Notes: a model not told the origin generated them from the letters alone. Shown: positions 10,401-23,294, counted from the first letter of the stretch. The stretch is DNA of 64,000 nt from Denticeps clupeoides (GCF_900700375.1 NC_041721.1:6552598-6616597); one strand, 5' to 3'. A program made the numbers and translations.

Positions 10401-13400
10401 AAGCAGGTTCACACTGAGCACATGTGACAGACAGAGTCTGGAGACACCGTTGAGGACATTCTGCTGCCTGCAACCTCCTCCAGCATGACTGGTTTGGCAG
10501 TGGGCCAGTAATGGTGTGGGGTGGAATTTCTTTAGCGGGCTGCACAGCCCTCCATGTGCTCACCAGACGTAGCCTGACTGAAATTAGGAAACCGAGATGA
10601 GATCCTCAGTCCCCTTGGGAGCCCATATGCTGGTGTGGTTGGCCCTGGGTTCCTCCTAATGCAAGGCAATGGTAGACCTCATGTGGCTGGAGTGTGTCAG
10701 CAGAACCTACAGGACGAAAGCATTGATGCTATGGACTGGGCCGCCCGTTCCCCAGACCTGAATCCAATTGAGCACATCTGGTCACAGCATGTCTCACTCC
10801 ATCCAACAATGGCACATCAGGAGCATGCCCAGGCGTTGTAGGAAGGTGATACAGGCACGTGGAGGCCACACACACTACTGAACCTCATTTTGACTCATTT
10901 TTACATCAAAGTCGGACCAGCCTGTAGTGTGTTTTTCCACTTACATTTTTTGTGTGACTCCAAATCCAGATGTCCGGTTGATCAATTAGATTTCCATTGA
11001 TAGTTTTTGTGTGATTTTGTTGTTAGCACATTCAACTATGTAAATAACAAATTCCCTTTATTTTTGGAGCAGTGTATATTAAAAAAAGACATTGTCTGCA
11101 TTATATGTTCCTCAGTACTATAATGCTACTTTCACCTGGCAATTTACATCACAATAACATTTGTTAATGTCGATGAATCATCATTCTGTTACACTGGTGA
11201 TTATCAGTACTGATCATTTTTATGATGCACTGTGTTGTTCAATTAAAATGCTTATTTGTGTAAATATAAAACCATTGGTGTTCCTTTATAAATTAATACG
11301 TCGTTAACTGTAATGACTCTGGATTGTGCTGCCATGAAAATGTTTTATTCATTATTTAATAAAATTCATTTTGCTATTAAAGTAAAAAAAATCCTTCAAA
11401 TTCAGAGGAATATATTTTGATATTAATTTGACAGAAAATGTCCAATTTACAGATGCACTGACCTTTCTTGCGGACCACATCTCCCGTGTCCGGCTTGCGG
11501 GTCACTGACACAACCTTCATAATCAGTCGACTACCACCCTGACGAATCAGAGACACCACCTGCCGGTGTCCCACCTTAACCACACTCACACCATTAACCT
11601 GGTAAAGGGCACAGAACAAATGAGGATCAAACACTTGCAAGTGATATTTGACCTCAAATCATTGGTGTGAACACGGACTCCATTATTGTCCTGGCAAACT
11701 TATTTTAATTTCAGCTAGCTGATTTAATATTTAATAGTATTGTCCACCAAGAGAACAAATGGCAGAAAAAACAGCATGTTCTTTATACATCAATGAATTA
11801 GTTATGTGTGCTTTACCTCAATCAGGAAGTCTCCTGTTCTAAGGCCTGCTCTCCAGGCCACGCCCTCCAGGTCCACAGACTCTAGGTACTGGAGAGCAGG
11901 AAAAGCAGGTGTGGGTGTGAACTCCTCTATGGGGGTCTCCGCTGGCAAAAAAGGCAAAAAAAATCATTTAACCTAGGCATAAACTATATGTGTCTATAGG
12001 TTTACAAGATGTAGTATATAATTTATGTATTTTGTCCCCTATTATGAAAATTTTACTTTGTGAGATTATTTAACATTAAAACTAGTTCCCCAAGCCTGTC
12101 TATGGCCCTGCAATGGCTAGAAATGCCAATATGTATAAAGAGTGATCTGGAATTTCTCCCCTTATGTCATCATAAGGGGAAAGATTTCCTCACGTTTCTC
12201 ATGTTTTGTCCAGATAATTCCCCACCCCCTAAAAAAGTAACTCCACCGACTGTCATGGCTTCCAAAGGTGCAAATCATTGCAGTTGCTCAGTGATTGGAT
12301 GTGAAAATGAGCACAAATGTGTTTAGTTCCGTCACGCTAGACACTGTAGAAACAGTGGGTTAATTTTATTCCTGGACATCCTGGTTGCACCAAACATTGT
12401 GGTTGGTGAATGGTGTTGATGACGTAATTTTCTGCGCGTCCTGGGGAAATCACATTGTGGGACTGGCTAATAGTAGCTGTAATTATACGCCACTGGTGAA
12501 TTTTGGAAAAAGACAGCATTAGGGGACCACTAAAAATTTTCATAACAGGGGACCTTTAAGCCTGACCTTTAGCCCCACGCAGGACAAATCCAAATCCCTC
12601 GTTGTCTCTCTTCTGCAGAGTGGCACTTTTCTCCTCAATTACATAATCACTGTGGGGAAAGTGTTACAGGGGTGAGCAGTAGAGGCAAAGGCACAAAGCA
12701 TTTTGAATTAATTAGACCCATTGGCCCCCATAAACAAGAAGCATGGCTTGTTTTAGTCAGTTCATTAATCAATGGGGATTTTATCACCCTTGCGTTCGTT
12801 TGCACGTGCAGTTCAGAACAGTTCAGTTTCTCGTGAGCTTTTTCTGCTTTTCTGCTTGTGCTAATTAAAAATTCATTTCAAAATAAAAATATTTTCATAA
12901 TAACCAGAGGAAATTGGCTTGGCACAGTTTGTAGTATTGTATACTTTCAGTCAGCGATGATTTTACTCTATATAGTAAATTTACTAGAATAAGCTAAATT
13001 CAGATTGCAGAGTGAGATCGGAAGAGCTCATTTTGAAGCTTGAATAATAGATGGATCATCTATTTACTACACAATTTAAGAGGCCTAAATAAAACCTAAC
13101 ATTTTCTTTTTTCGTCTTCAACAAACCACTGATCACATTTGTGACAATTTGCATCAAAAACTTTAATTAGCTGAAACTGGTCAAATTCTGTAAGAATAAT
13201 GGTTAGGCAATAAATTCTATATCTATAATATGAAATAATATCAGAATAATAAAATATATAGTAGTGGTTCTCAAACCTTCCCTTGAATTTGGTTGACCTG
13301 ATTCAGCTCTTTATGTTGAAGAATGTGTATTGGTGTTGAAATTCAACCATTTATGAACATGGCCTTTGAAATGATGGTCCCATGAAGACACATAGAAAGC

Positions 13401-16400
13401 TGATGACGAAGTACCTATAGGAGGTATAGTTGTCGTAGGAGCCCACGGTATAATGCCTGAATAGCCTCTTTGTGCGATCCTCTCGTGTCTCTAAAAGGAA
13501 AACAAATACAAGAAAAGATATTTGGGCACCATGGGGACACAAACCCTTGGCTTCCCCTCAGAAATTCAATATCTGGGTGTCCAACTGATGTAGTAAAGTA
13601 GTGAGTGCATGTGGGGTGGGAGGGGGGTTTGGAGTGTGTGTCTGTTCTTACCTAATCTTGGGTCATATTGTCTCAACTGGACTTCCTCCACACAGTGGGC
13701 AGGAAACCAGCCAGTCCTTCCTTTTACCGAGCCCTCCCAGAACCCTCCCTCTCCTATACTTAACACTGAGAGACAAACAAAGTGTGTTACACGCGCACAC
13801 ACACGCACACACACACACACAAAATGCGAGCATGTCTAGACAATACATCCATGCGTTACATGCTATGCGTTACAGACAAAAACACAAAGAGGTGGAAACA
13901 ATGCAGACGCTGACATGCACACACCCAAGGACAGACACACTGCGAAACCGACCCTTAACTCGCTCTCCTCGGTTCAGTGTTATCTCTCCCTCGCCCTGCG
14001 GTGCGTGCGAGCTGACGGCGATGAAGGTTCTGCCAGGAACCGCGCTGTATAATCGGCGCTTTGGCCCCCGGGGTACGGCTGGAGGACTGGGTTCCCGCTG
14101 CACAGGGCTGCCAGGACTACAAAACATCCACAAGCAAAATCAGCTGCCATTGTTAGCCAAGGAACATGTGGTTGTGGGCTATAGAGGAAAAAATGTAAGG
14201 ATTAAGGTGCGCATTCATTTCTTGACAAGATTTTCTTGACAAGTGGCTGTTCCAGTTGTGTCAGTTGAGATGGGTGGTCCATTTGCTCCATTTGATCTTA
14301 TATACACATTCATTCTCATGCGCTGAAATGTGTCTGGCCGAACTGGGAAACCATTTTAACACTTTCCAACGGGACAGCATTTGCACTGGAGTGAGATGGA
14401 GCTCCTCACTTTTCAGGACATTTTTGCATAAGAGAAAAAAACACTCCTGAGATTAGTCTGGATCCCCTTAAACAACTCGGGTTCCTGCAGCACTACTGCT
14501 CTGGGAAGCACTTGCTAATCCCCTTCAGGACTATGAAGGATGCGGTTCCAACCTCCCTCTCTTCATCTGAATCACCAGTCATGAACATGAGTTGGTATTT
14601 GGCATAAAGCCATCAGCAGCAGGTAGGTTGTAAAGTGCTTGCTCCATGGAGCTGAACCTCCTGTAGATGTTCAATTAAAGTCAACACTATGAAGCCATTG
14701 CAGAATAGAGCTAATGGAGAGAATTGTAATGGAAAGAGCCATTATTTTGTTAAAAAAATGGAGTGGCAGTCAGCCAATTGTGCTACTTCACCATGGTCTC
14801 ACCATGGTATAATCTCATACATGGCAAATGCTTCCTCTGATAGGATTGCTTCTAGACCCAGTACTCATATGGGGAATTGTCAAGAATTTCCTCCCTCAAT
14901 TCATGTCAAGCAAAATCCTATTCACATTTACATTTACATTTACATTTATGGCATTTCTAAGATGCCCTTATCCACTTACAATCAGTAGTCACAGGGACAG
15001 TCCCCCTGGAGACACTCAGGGTTAAGCATCTTGGTCAGGGATACAATGGTAGTAAGTGGGGTTTGAACCTGGGTCTTCTGGTCCATAGGTGAGTGTGTTA
15101 CCCACTAGGCTACTACCATCCTCATTTTTGCAATGCTGTCTTATATTCTCACATTCCAAAGTGCACAGCAAACAACATTAGTATTATGAAGGACCTACAC
15201 TTGATATACTTATAATGGTATTTGGACCCTGGCTTGTGGCTACACTAATGGGCATGATGACGATTATTGGATGGGTATTGGATTATTGGATGGTCCCACC
15301 TGAGGTGTCCACGGGTGTGTCTCCTGAGGCTGCGGGTGTGTGTTTGGGTCCCTTGCTGGGTGCGCTGAATGCCTGTGACCTCCTCAGCATCCATTGGGGG
15401 CAGGCTGCGGAGCGACGGGGCAGGAGACGGGGCGGGGAGGTTCTCATCCAGAGCATTATCACTGGCCGAGCGCAGCAGAGATCGGCGCGGGGAGACACAC
15501 CCACCACCACGCCTACGTGACGAGTAGGAAGGGGATTCCCTGAAAGGCACTGAGATAGACAGAGAGACACAGAAAGAAAGAGAGCGAGAGTTACATACAG
15601 ATATTTCTAAAAAGAACTCAGAGGATGTGTGTTTGAGCGTGCATGTGTATGTGCATTCTGAAGAAGGATCATTCTCCCACTCCACTGCGTGGGCAAGGCC
15701 TTGATCTCTTTCCCTCTCTCTTTCTTGCTCTCTCTCTGTCTCTCTCTCCCTCTCCTTTTCTCTGAACAGCTATTATTGCAGAACAGAAGCACTGGAGACA
15801 GAATTAGGGTATGCGAATAAGAATCAGAGAGACAAAGAGGGGAGTCAATCAGCAGCTGCACACATGACAGCACAGAAATACTGATACCCCAGTGTCACTT
15901 ACCAACATCAGAGGCTTTGTGGAGCTTAATGATTTCTGCCAGGTCAAAGTTCCCGGCAATTATGGCAACCTGCGGCAGAAGATCGCAGCATATCACGCAT
16001 CTCACACACGTCTGAAGAAGATTGGCTATCTGGGTGCATCCCAGCCTTACCTGAAACGCTGTCTGGTTGTTGTAGTTCTTAATTTCTTTATTCGCTCCTC
16101 GAAATAGTAGAACTCTGGCACATCCATCCTGGAGACGAGGGGAAGGGAGGACATTCAATATAGTCATGGACGTCACCCAGCAGCGATGGTGTATTTGTGT
16201 GCGTTACCTGATTGTATAGGGCACACAGGTGTAGAGCTGTGTTTCCTGAGGCATTTTGAGAGCTCATCTCAGCTCCGTAAAACAGCAAGTGCTCCAGGTG
16301 CTGCACGTTTCCATGACGACAGGCCTGTGGACGCACCGAATTCCTAAACTTTTTTTTTTTACTGCAACAGCAGTGGCTTATTTTACCTCCTGTGCCTGCG

Positions 16401-19400
16401 TGTGTTACCTGGTGGATCTCTTGCCAGCCATTTTCGTCACTGTACCCCAACTGGGCGTGGTCATAGAGCAGCAGTTCGCAGCAGTAGGGGTCTCCCCCCA
16501 CCATGGCACTGTGGTACAGGGGAGTCAGACCCCGACTGTCCTTATAATCAGGAGAGGCACCCAGATCCAACAGCGTCTATGTAATCGATTGACACAGAGA
16601 GGCAAATGGGAAATCCATGGAACAAAAATCTGTTGGTAGTGAATTAAGATAATTTATATATGTTTTATATTTACTGTTGGACAAAAAAAGCTTATTGTAT
16701 AAAAGGTAAAATAAAATTGTCCCAAATAGACCCTTTCGTCCCAACCTAGTGCTGACTGTGTTGTTGTAGGTAGGTAATTGTAGGTAATGTCATCATAATC
16801 CGAGGTCCTGAATTTATCATATAGAGGTTGAATTACCTTTTTTCCCCAATGTTCACATTTTTTGAGTATTCAAAAATGTAAATCAGTAGTGCTATCCTAT
16901 GACACCTGGAGTGTGTGTGTGTGGACTCACTGTAAGTGCTATGTGGTTCCTTGTCTGCACAGCTTTATGCAATGCTGTGATGCCGTCTCGAGTTCTGAAG
17001 TCCAGATGTGCCCCCCCACTGCGTAGAACTTTAATCAGATCAGCACTGGAGTCGAGCTGTGCTGCCAGAGTCAGAGGAGACTCTGGACCAACATATAAAA
17101 ACCACACATCAGTATATCAGTACATCACTTATGACTGTTTTACTGCCACATGCAATAAAGCTGTTGTTAAAAATGTTGATTTAAACAGGTCAGAATTTAC
17201 ATTATGGCTTCTTGACTGGGCTCACTACTGTCCACCTCTGTAAACTGGCTACGACTACAATCTCATTACATAGAGTCTCTCATTTCACCTCCAGTGTCTG
17301 CATCATGGAAGTTGGGGTCCAGTCCTTTCTCCAGGAACCTGGCTACCTTCTCAATGCACTTTTGCTGCACACAATCCATAAACTTCTTCAGGTTGGCCTT
17401 AACAGTCACAAGAGCAGGACAAGAACATTTTCTATTCATATGTGACTTCATATGTGTTGGCGTGTATAGAATAAGAATGAAATGTATTGGCCCAACAAGC
17501 TTACCATAAATGTACTAGGAATTGGTTCTCACAGAATAAAATTTAGCATGTGGCTTTTTTACCTTGGTGTGAAGTTTGGCAAGCTGCTTGTCATCTACAT
17601 GGCTCTGAGTGTAAACCCGTCTCTTATAGCGGAACTGAAAATAAACACACACATTACAAGTCTCACACTGAATGTCCCCAAATCACTTCTCATTACTGTT
17701 TTAACCCCTCAGAGTGAAGTGAGTGTGCTTTCTACAGGCACATAGAAAGCATTTGAAAACATGGGCGGTCTTTCGAAAAGTAACACTTCCACTGGATGGC
17801 AATTCAGAATCCAAATAACAAATATGACAACAGCGGAAAAGGCCGTATAAATGGATTTATCAAGATAGAGGTAAAACTAAAGGCCACGATGGCAGTGGTC
17901 TGTGAGACCATTAGACCATTTTTAAAGGTTGATGGTTTGTAACATGCAATCTCACATAACCTCCCTTTGATAAGTTCTGCCATTTCTTCATGACTCCCTT
18001 GAACCTATTGGTTACACCGCAATTTCCAGAGGTATGTATCCATTCCATCCACAGCCACCCACAAAATGGATTCTGTATCGATATAAGGTTCTCTCTGTAT
18101 TCACTGAGCCAAAACCTCAACACAAAAAGAAAAAGAAGCCGTATGCTCCGCCCCTCTGATCACAACAGTTATGACCTCATTGGGAGTTTCATGATGGTAT
18201 ACCCCATCAACCACCCTGCATGAACAATAAGAACTGACAGATTTAAAACATCCAATATGTCACAATGTCTTGTCAACTTCAGAATCCATCAGGTCGGCAG
18301 AGTAAATCAAACAAAATGTCAGGGATGGTAGTAGCCTAGTGGGCAACACATTTGCCGATGAACCAGAAGACCACAAACTACGTACTAGCATTGTGTCCCT
18401 GAGCAAGACACTTAACCCTGAGTGTCTCCAGCGGGACTGTCACTGATTGCAAGTCACTCTGGATAAGGGCATCTTATAACTACCGCAAATGTAAATGTAA
18501 CCCCCCTGTACTCCTGTCAGCCATACACACATGCACAAGGCTTACTCTGTTTTTGCTGTTTCCCTTTCTTGTGGTTCCTTATTTGTGTGATTTTGAGTGG
18601 TCCCGCCTGTGTACCTTGTCTTTGTCTGTCTATAGTGAGTATGTGACATTTTGCTTTTGGCTTTTTTGGCCAGCATGCTTATCACTGCGATCAGTGCAAC
18701 TGGCTACGTGGCCTGGCAGTCCCCTCCAGCATGAATTTGTTGTTGACTGAGGGCCTTTTTCTGTCTGGGAGGATTGGCAGATTGGGAAGTAGTCCACCCT
18801 GGCTATAGAGGTGTTTACTGAAGACGACCCGATCGCTGGTAAAGACCTCCATTGGGACCCACTTGAAAAAGAGACAGAGAATTCCACAAGTTCTAGCCCA
18901 GAGACATCTACCCACAATGTTCTGGCCTTTGGACTAGGGCAGGGGTCACCAACCCTGGTCCTGGAGGACATTTGCCATGCCTGTCTTTTTTGTTCCTGAG
19001 AAAGGTGCTCAAACCTTTGTTCCTCCCGTTCCAGCCAGAATAAGGATATTCCCATCAGGAGACCTGAGACATTTCCAGGTAGACTGGCCTGCTGGACAAG
19101 CGTAAGTCAACATGGCAAATAAAAAGTCCCTAAACCACTGGATAAAGTCTAATTCCCAGCGAATCCCCAGTCCATGGGTAGGCATGGCAGGTCTCTGTGG
19201 GCTGATCCTGGTCCAACAAACCGAGGAGATGCATGGCCTGGGAACCCATGTGACAGTGCAGCCATGGTGTGTAAATGGTGTGTAGCGTGAGCTCAGAAGC
19301 CCAGACGCTCGCCCATTAATATGCTTTATTGGAGTAGCGATAATATACATCGATATGAAACATTACAGGAGGTTCACAACTTGGTCATTACCCATTTCGC

Positions 19401-19807
19401 AATTGCTGTCAGAGCCCATTATAGGGCAATTCAATTCTAACAATTCACATTTTTCATAACCCCTTAAGAATTCAGCATTATTTGTGTAAAGAACTTGTTT
19501 GTAATTGATAGACTGACAACAAAATCTGACAACTTCTTGAATTGTTCAATATAAATATATTTAGTATGTTTTATAAGTGTGTGTGTGGGTGTGTGGTACC
19601 TCTAGATAAGGGACAGGGGTGATCGTGGGTAGTGGGTATTCTCGGAGGAGTCTCTCCTCGTCCAGGAACTTGCCAGCACGGCCGTTGAAGGCGGGTAGGT
19701 ACAGGCCGTAGTTGAGCACATCGGTCAGACTCTGGGTCAGAGTCACCAGCACACGCTGCTTACACACCCATACTGGAGCCTCCAGATCCAATCGCAGACA
19801 TTTCTGC

Positions 19808-19849
<42 letters not shown>

Positions 19850-20287
19850 GCATGCAGAGATGGACATGTCTTCGTGCACTCATCCCAATTCATCAAAAAT
19901 GAGAAGGGGTTTCATGTCTCTGCCACTCTCTCTCTCACTTACTCGCCCTCGCTCCGCCTGCAGATGTACTGCCATTTCCAAGCCGAGGAGGACAGATCAC
20001 AGAGAAGACTGATGCTGTGAGAGTGTACAGGACTGTGTGTGCGCGTGCGTGTGTGCACACGCCTGTGTGCGTGTGCGAGGAGCACTCACTGTTTGCTGCA
20101 GGTCGGGGATTCCAATGCGAATGACAACGGCGTTTCCGTGGAGATCCTCCATGGGTTCCGAGGCAGATTTTTTCCCGACAGAGGCCCGTATGCTGTCATC
20201 TCCATGGTTACCGTTGGTAGGGGAGTGTTGTTGCCGTGGCCGGTCGGGAGACTCATGTTTGGTGTCGGCTGACGGACTCAGAGGCAT
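4402..20287 (-). CDS. shank3: SH3 and multiple ankyrin repeat domains protein 3 (22 coding exons, 1635 aa)
   Basis: Master scaffold of excitatory postsynaptic densities, linking GKAP/PSD-95, Homer and actin regulators. Exons from the start: 20287-20090, 19803-19600, 17634-17563, 17397-17289, 17082-16931, 16576-16409, 16324-16208, 16128-16051, 15969-15903, 15549-15300, 14116-13953, 13765-13652, 13490-13415, 12649-12567, 11941-11817, 11598-11463, 9459-9379, 9181-9158, 8727-8597, 8224-8119, 7995-6114, 4972-4402. All phases close. Domains: SPN about 45-155, ankyrin repeats about 160-390, SH3 about 515-570 ([18 protein letters not shown]), PDZ about 605-705 ([10 protein letters not shown] loop), proline-rich region 784-1540 with a Homer-type PPxxF (PPQPF), SAM at the last 65 residues ([17 protein letters not shown]). 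The C-terminal part also has a six-His run near 4790-4805. SHANK3 rather than SHANK1/2 follows from exon-by-exon similarity and the tymp neighbour. Which teleost paralogue (a or b) cannot be decided. The start at 20287 adds about 45 residues before the Met that aligns with the mammalian start. Confidence 0.97.
5535..5730 (+). mobile_element. SINE family A, near full length
   Basis: A box TAGCCTAGTGGG, B box GGTTCAAATCC, then the conserved tail to TGTAAATG. It lies in the last shank3 intron, antisense to the gene. Confidence 0.92.
9158..9181 (-). other. shank3: shank3 24-nt microexon
   Basis: Eight codons' worth of sequence reading ASMRRRRVE across the junctions. It is bounded by an acceptor ending CCCACAAG and a strong donor GTGAGT. 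Including it keeps the reading frame between MTAELEELG (exon ending 9379) and EKLDEML (exon starting 8727), matching the mammalian ASIRRRKGEKLDEML region. Confidence 0.85.
9702..11076 (+). mobile_element. Tc1-like transposon, decayed copy (type 1)
   Basis: Inverted ends: left TACACTGCTCAAAGAATAAA and right TTTATTTTTGGAGCAGTGTA. The inside is the widespread fish and lamprey Tc1 with a DD34E-type transposase. Recognisable pieces on the plus strand include [20 protein letters not shown] (about 10350-10415) and [16 protein letters not shown] (about 10735-10785). The frame is interrupted by frameshifts and stops near 10080, 10430 and 10800, and part of the C-terminal region is deleted, so it cannot encode a whole transposase. 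It fills about two thirds of the shank3 intron between 9459 and 11463. Confidence 0.93.
12034..12553. mobile_element. THAP-associated MITE, copy 1
   Basis: About 520 bp with 20-bp inverted ends, GTCCCCTATTATGAAAATTT on the left and AAATTTTCATAACAGGGGAC (one mismatch) on the right. Inside, the plus strand encodes a short stretch [12 protein letters not shown] that looks like the start of a THAP-type C2CH zinc finger, as in P- and Kolobok-type transposases. A second, more diverged copy is at 35840-36275. I could not see clear target-site duplications, so the superfamily is not settled. Confidence 0.75.
14923..15121 (-). mobile_element. SINE family A, full length
   Basis: Reverse complement copy: it starts with (CATTTA)n, runs through the tail and B box (GGTTTGAACC in this strand) and ends at the A box complement CCCACTAGGCTA. 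It lies in a shank3 intron, in the same orientation as the gene. Confidence 0.92.
15673..15776. repeat. Duplicated block, copy A (shank3 intron)
   Basis: Begins with 29 bases identical to 23226-23254 (TCTCCCACTCCACTGCGTGG then GCAAGGCCT), followed by a CT-rich tract and TCTGAACAGCTATTAT, also shared. Its origin is unknown. Confidence 0.7.
18321..18500 (+). mobile_element. SINE family A, degenerate
   Basis: The A box TAGCCTAGTGGG is intact, the B box region is partly lost, and the tail GTCACTCTGGATAAGGGCAT is present. Located in a shank3 intron. Confidence 0.85.
18936..18975 (+). repeat. Short dispersed-repeat end (CAGGGGTCACCAACCCTGGT)
   Basis: This motif followed by CCTGGAGGACA matches the end of non-autonomous hAT-like repeats common in fish. 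A related string occurs near 43435-43460. The rest of the element was not delimited. Confidence 0.4.
19810..19847. repeat. (CA)n microsatellite
   Basis: About 19 CA units directly upstream (in shank3 orientation) of the acceptor of coding exon 2. The gene's splice acceptor CAG at 19804-19806 is preceded by this purine-pyrimidine repeat, read as (GT)n on the minus strand. Confidence 0.95.
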
Positions 20288-22942
20288 GCTCTGGGAGGGT
20301 GTGTGAGTATGTGAGTGTTTCTCAGCGTCCTCGCCTCACAGCCCTACAGACACAGCACACACCACGGCCATCTGTGATGTTCAGGTAAACTTTCGTCTTT
20401 GCTGGTGCAGTGTGTCCCAGCGAGTATGGTCATTTAACGTGGGCTGCCTGCCTTCCATCCCAGGTTTCAGCATATGTTCCGCATTGTCTGTGAGTTTGTG
20501 GTAGTGGCTTTGAAGTGTTCAGTTTGTGTGTGTGTGTTGCTTAAAATGCTCCCAGTGCTCACACTCAAAAAAAATCCCAGGAGAAATGAAAATGGTGAGA
20601 AAGACAAAATAAAACTGAGACACCGGGCATCATATAGTTGTGAGTTGTTGCCTTGGAAACTGTAAAATATATCCTCAAGGGAATAATGGAATTTCATGGA
20701 AGCCAGTGCATCCCATTGCCATGGCAACACAGTGCTCTGCTAAACTGCCTTCCCTTCCTCATATGAGAAGTCATGTGACGTTAGATGAGCATGACAAGTA
20801 ATAGTAAATTCTAAATCCTTTTTATGATGAAGTACTATAAATATACAGATAATGTAATTACCTGAAATATATGATCATTTTCAAAGATAACAATTAAAAT
20901 ATCGTTTACCCAAATTAAGCCAATAATGTACAGTAGATATTTAAAAAGTGTAATTAATTTGATGTCATAGTTACCTTTGACCTGGACTTCCCATGTGATG
21001 CTTTCCTGTTTAGATCAAGTCAGAGGAAAGTTTCAGTCTTGCATTACCATTCCAAATTCCAAATCCATTGACAGAGAACCTAAAGAGTATTCGTAGAATA
21101 ATCCCTTTCCAGAATTCCCACATAGAGCCCAGAGTGCACCTAAACTTGTCTGCCCTCTGAGATTTCAGGACGTTTGGAGCCCAACCCTGCGGCTGCCTAT
21201 GGAAGAGCAGGAAAGTCCACAGCAGAGAGGAAACTGACACAGGAAGGGGTCAGACCGACACTGGAGCAGACCTCTCCCTCACTTCAGTGCGCCAGTCACA
21301 TGTATCACATGCGCTGGACCAAGGCAGCAAAAAAAAAAAATCGATATTCAAGAAAAGAAGTTATTACAGTCGAACAGTGAGCGACAGTCAAAAGTGCAGG
21401 AAACTTTGAATATAGGAGTAGTCTTACACAGCAACAAGCACTGCAGTGGTTTGTTTTTTTATCTTGGTTCCTAAATTATTCATAACACTAATCCCAAATA
21501 ATCCTGTTCATAGCAGTATGCTTAATATAGACACCAGCATCATTACATAAAAAAAAAGAAATTTCATCATTCCAACAAACCAGTCTGTGTGATGCAGAGG
21601 AAGGGACAGTGCAGTCCACACCTAACCTCTGCAGACTCTAGAAACTTCCACAGCTCTTTTCTGAAAGCCATTCAGCTCACTTCCTGTGAGCTCAGCTCCA
21701 CTTCCTGTCGGGATTGGGCCAAGGCTCCTCGGGATGTTTTTATAGGAAGTGAAGGAAGGCCTGTGGTGTGCTGATAACACCCCCAACCCTCACCTATCAC
21801 ACACTGGGAGACACCCGAAAAGGCACCAAAAGAAAAAAGAAAGTTTACAGTCACACAATAATCACCCCAGAAGCTAAAATCCACTGCACTGCATTCCGGG
21901 ATCGATGGGTCAAAAATAAAAAAAAAACAGCATTTAAAGAAAGTTGATGGGTGGGGGGGACGTATATTTAAAACACACACACTCCCAGGCCTCCAATTGC
22001 TCATAACCATCTTACACTGTGTGTGTGTGTGTGCATGTATTGAAGGCATTAGAGGGTATCTGAATACGTGAGAAAATTCACATGCTATGCGCTGTCACTG
22101 CATTCTAATACCACTGCACCTCTCCTCTCCAAGTCCTCGCTCATTGCTATGGCAACCAGAAAAATGGTTCAGTGGGAAACTTTGCCCGCGTTTAAAGGGC
22201 CAAAGCGGCAATCTGGAACAGGCGGTGGGAAATCGTTTTTTTTTTTGGCAAAAAAATCATCCCCGAGAGCATAAAAGTGTCCGTACCATCCAACACCCGC
22301 AGAGGTAACCTTGCCGAGATGGAGGGGGGGACAAGGAAGGAGGGAGAGGGAAAAAATGAAGAGGGAGGTGAGAGATGGAGGAGGAAAAAAAAAAAAAAAA
22401 AGAGGGGGAGAGAAGGGGAGAGAGTGATGGCAGAGTGTGTAGGCGGTGGGACTGTGAGGATCGGCTTCAGTCACGACTGCAGCTGGGAGGAAGTGATGTA
22501 GCGACAGGTAACAGAGGTGAGAGACGGGGTCGAGTGTGTGTGTGTGTTCTGCCAACCACTCTAGAACTAATGTTAAAAAAAATGTTAATAGTACGGCGGC
22601 GCAGAAATCGGAAAGTTTATCCCCACGCCTGTGTTTTCCACCCCTCTACTTTACCTGCTCCAACTATTTTTGATCCTCCTCATGCGCACATACACACTCG
22701 GGTCTCAAAACGCCCACGCGTCCGTTAGCCCAGGATGTTAAGCGTGTTTAGAGAAGTACTGGGCTTATCTGATCCGATTGATGTGCACGCACATGCACAC
22801 CAATGCACGCACACACTCTCGCTCCCTCTCCCTCTCTTTATGAAATCATGCAAATAGGAAACTTACCCCACAACATCAGTGGTCACAGAGATCTTCCCCA
22901 TCCATCTCAACTCCCTCTCAGAGAATCCGTCTCTGCTCTCTA

Positions 22943-23033
22943 TATGTGTGTAAGTGTATGTGTGTGTGTGTGTGTGTGTGAGTGTGTGTATGTGTGTGTG
23001 TGTGTATGTGAGTGTGTGTGTGTGTGTGTGTAA
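22943..23033. repeat. Compound (GT)n microsatellite
   Basis: About 90 bases of TG repeats broken by AAG, TAT and AGTG variants. Near it is a second TG/GA-rich stretch at 23131-23215. Confidence 0.95.
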
Positions 23034-23225
23034 GAGAGAGCGCGCGGAGGCAGAAAGACTCTGTTCTGCTACTGTATGACAGGAATGCTCAGCTCAACCC
23101 ACACAGTGCAGGCATGACACACTGACTAGCTGTGTGTGCATGTGTGTGTGTGTGTGTGAGAGAGAGAGGGAGAATGTGTGTGTGTGTGTGTATGTGAGTG
23201 AGTGTGTGAGTGGAGAGAGGCTCGG

Positions 23226-23294
23226 TCTCCCACTCCACTGCGTGGGCAAGGCCTGCATCTCTCTCCCTTCTCTCTCTTTCTGAACAGCTATTAT
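23226..23294. repeat. Duplicated block, copy B (upstream of shank3)
   Basis: Shares a 29-base identical core and the terminal TCTGAACAGCTATTAT with copy A at 15673-15776, same orientation. The CT-rich spacer is shorter here. Confidence 0.7.
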
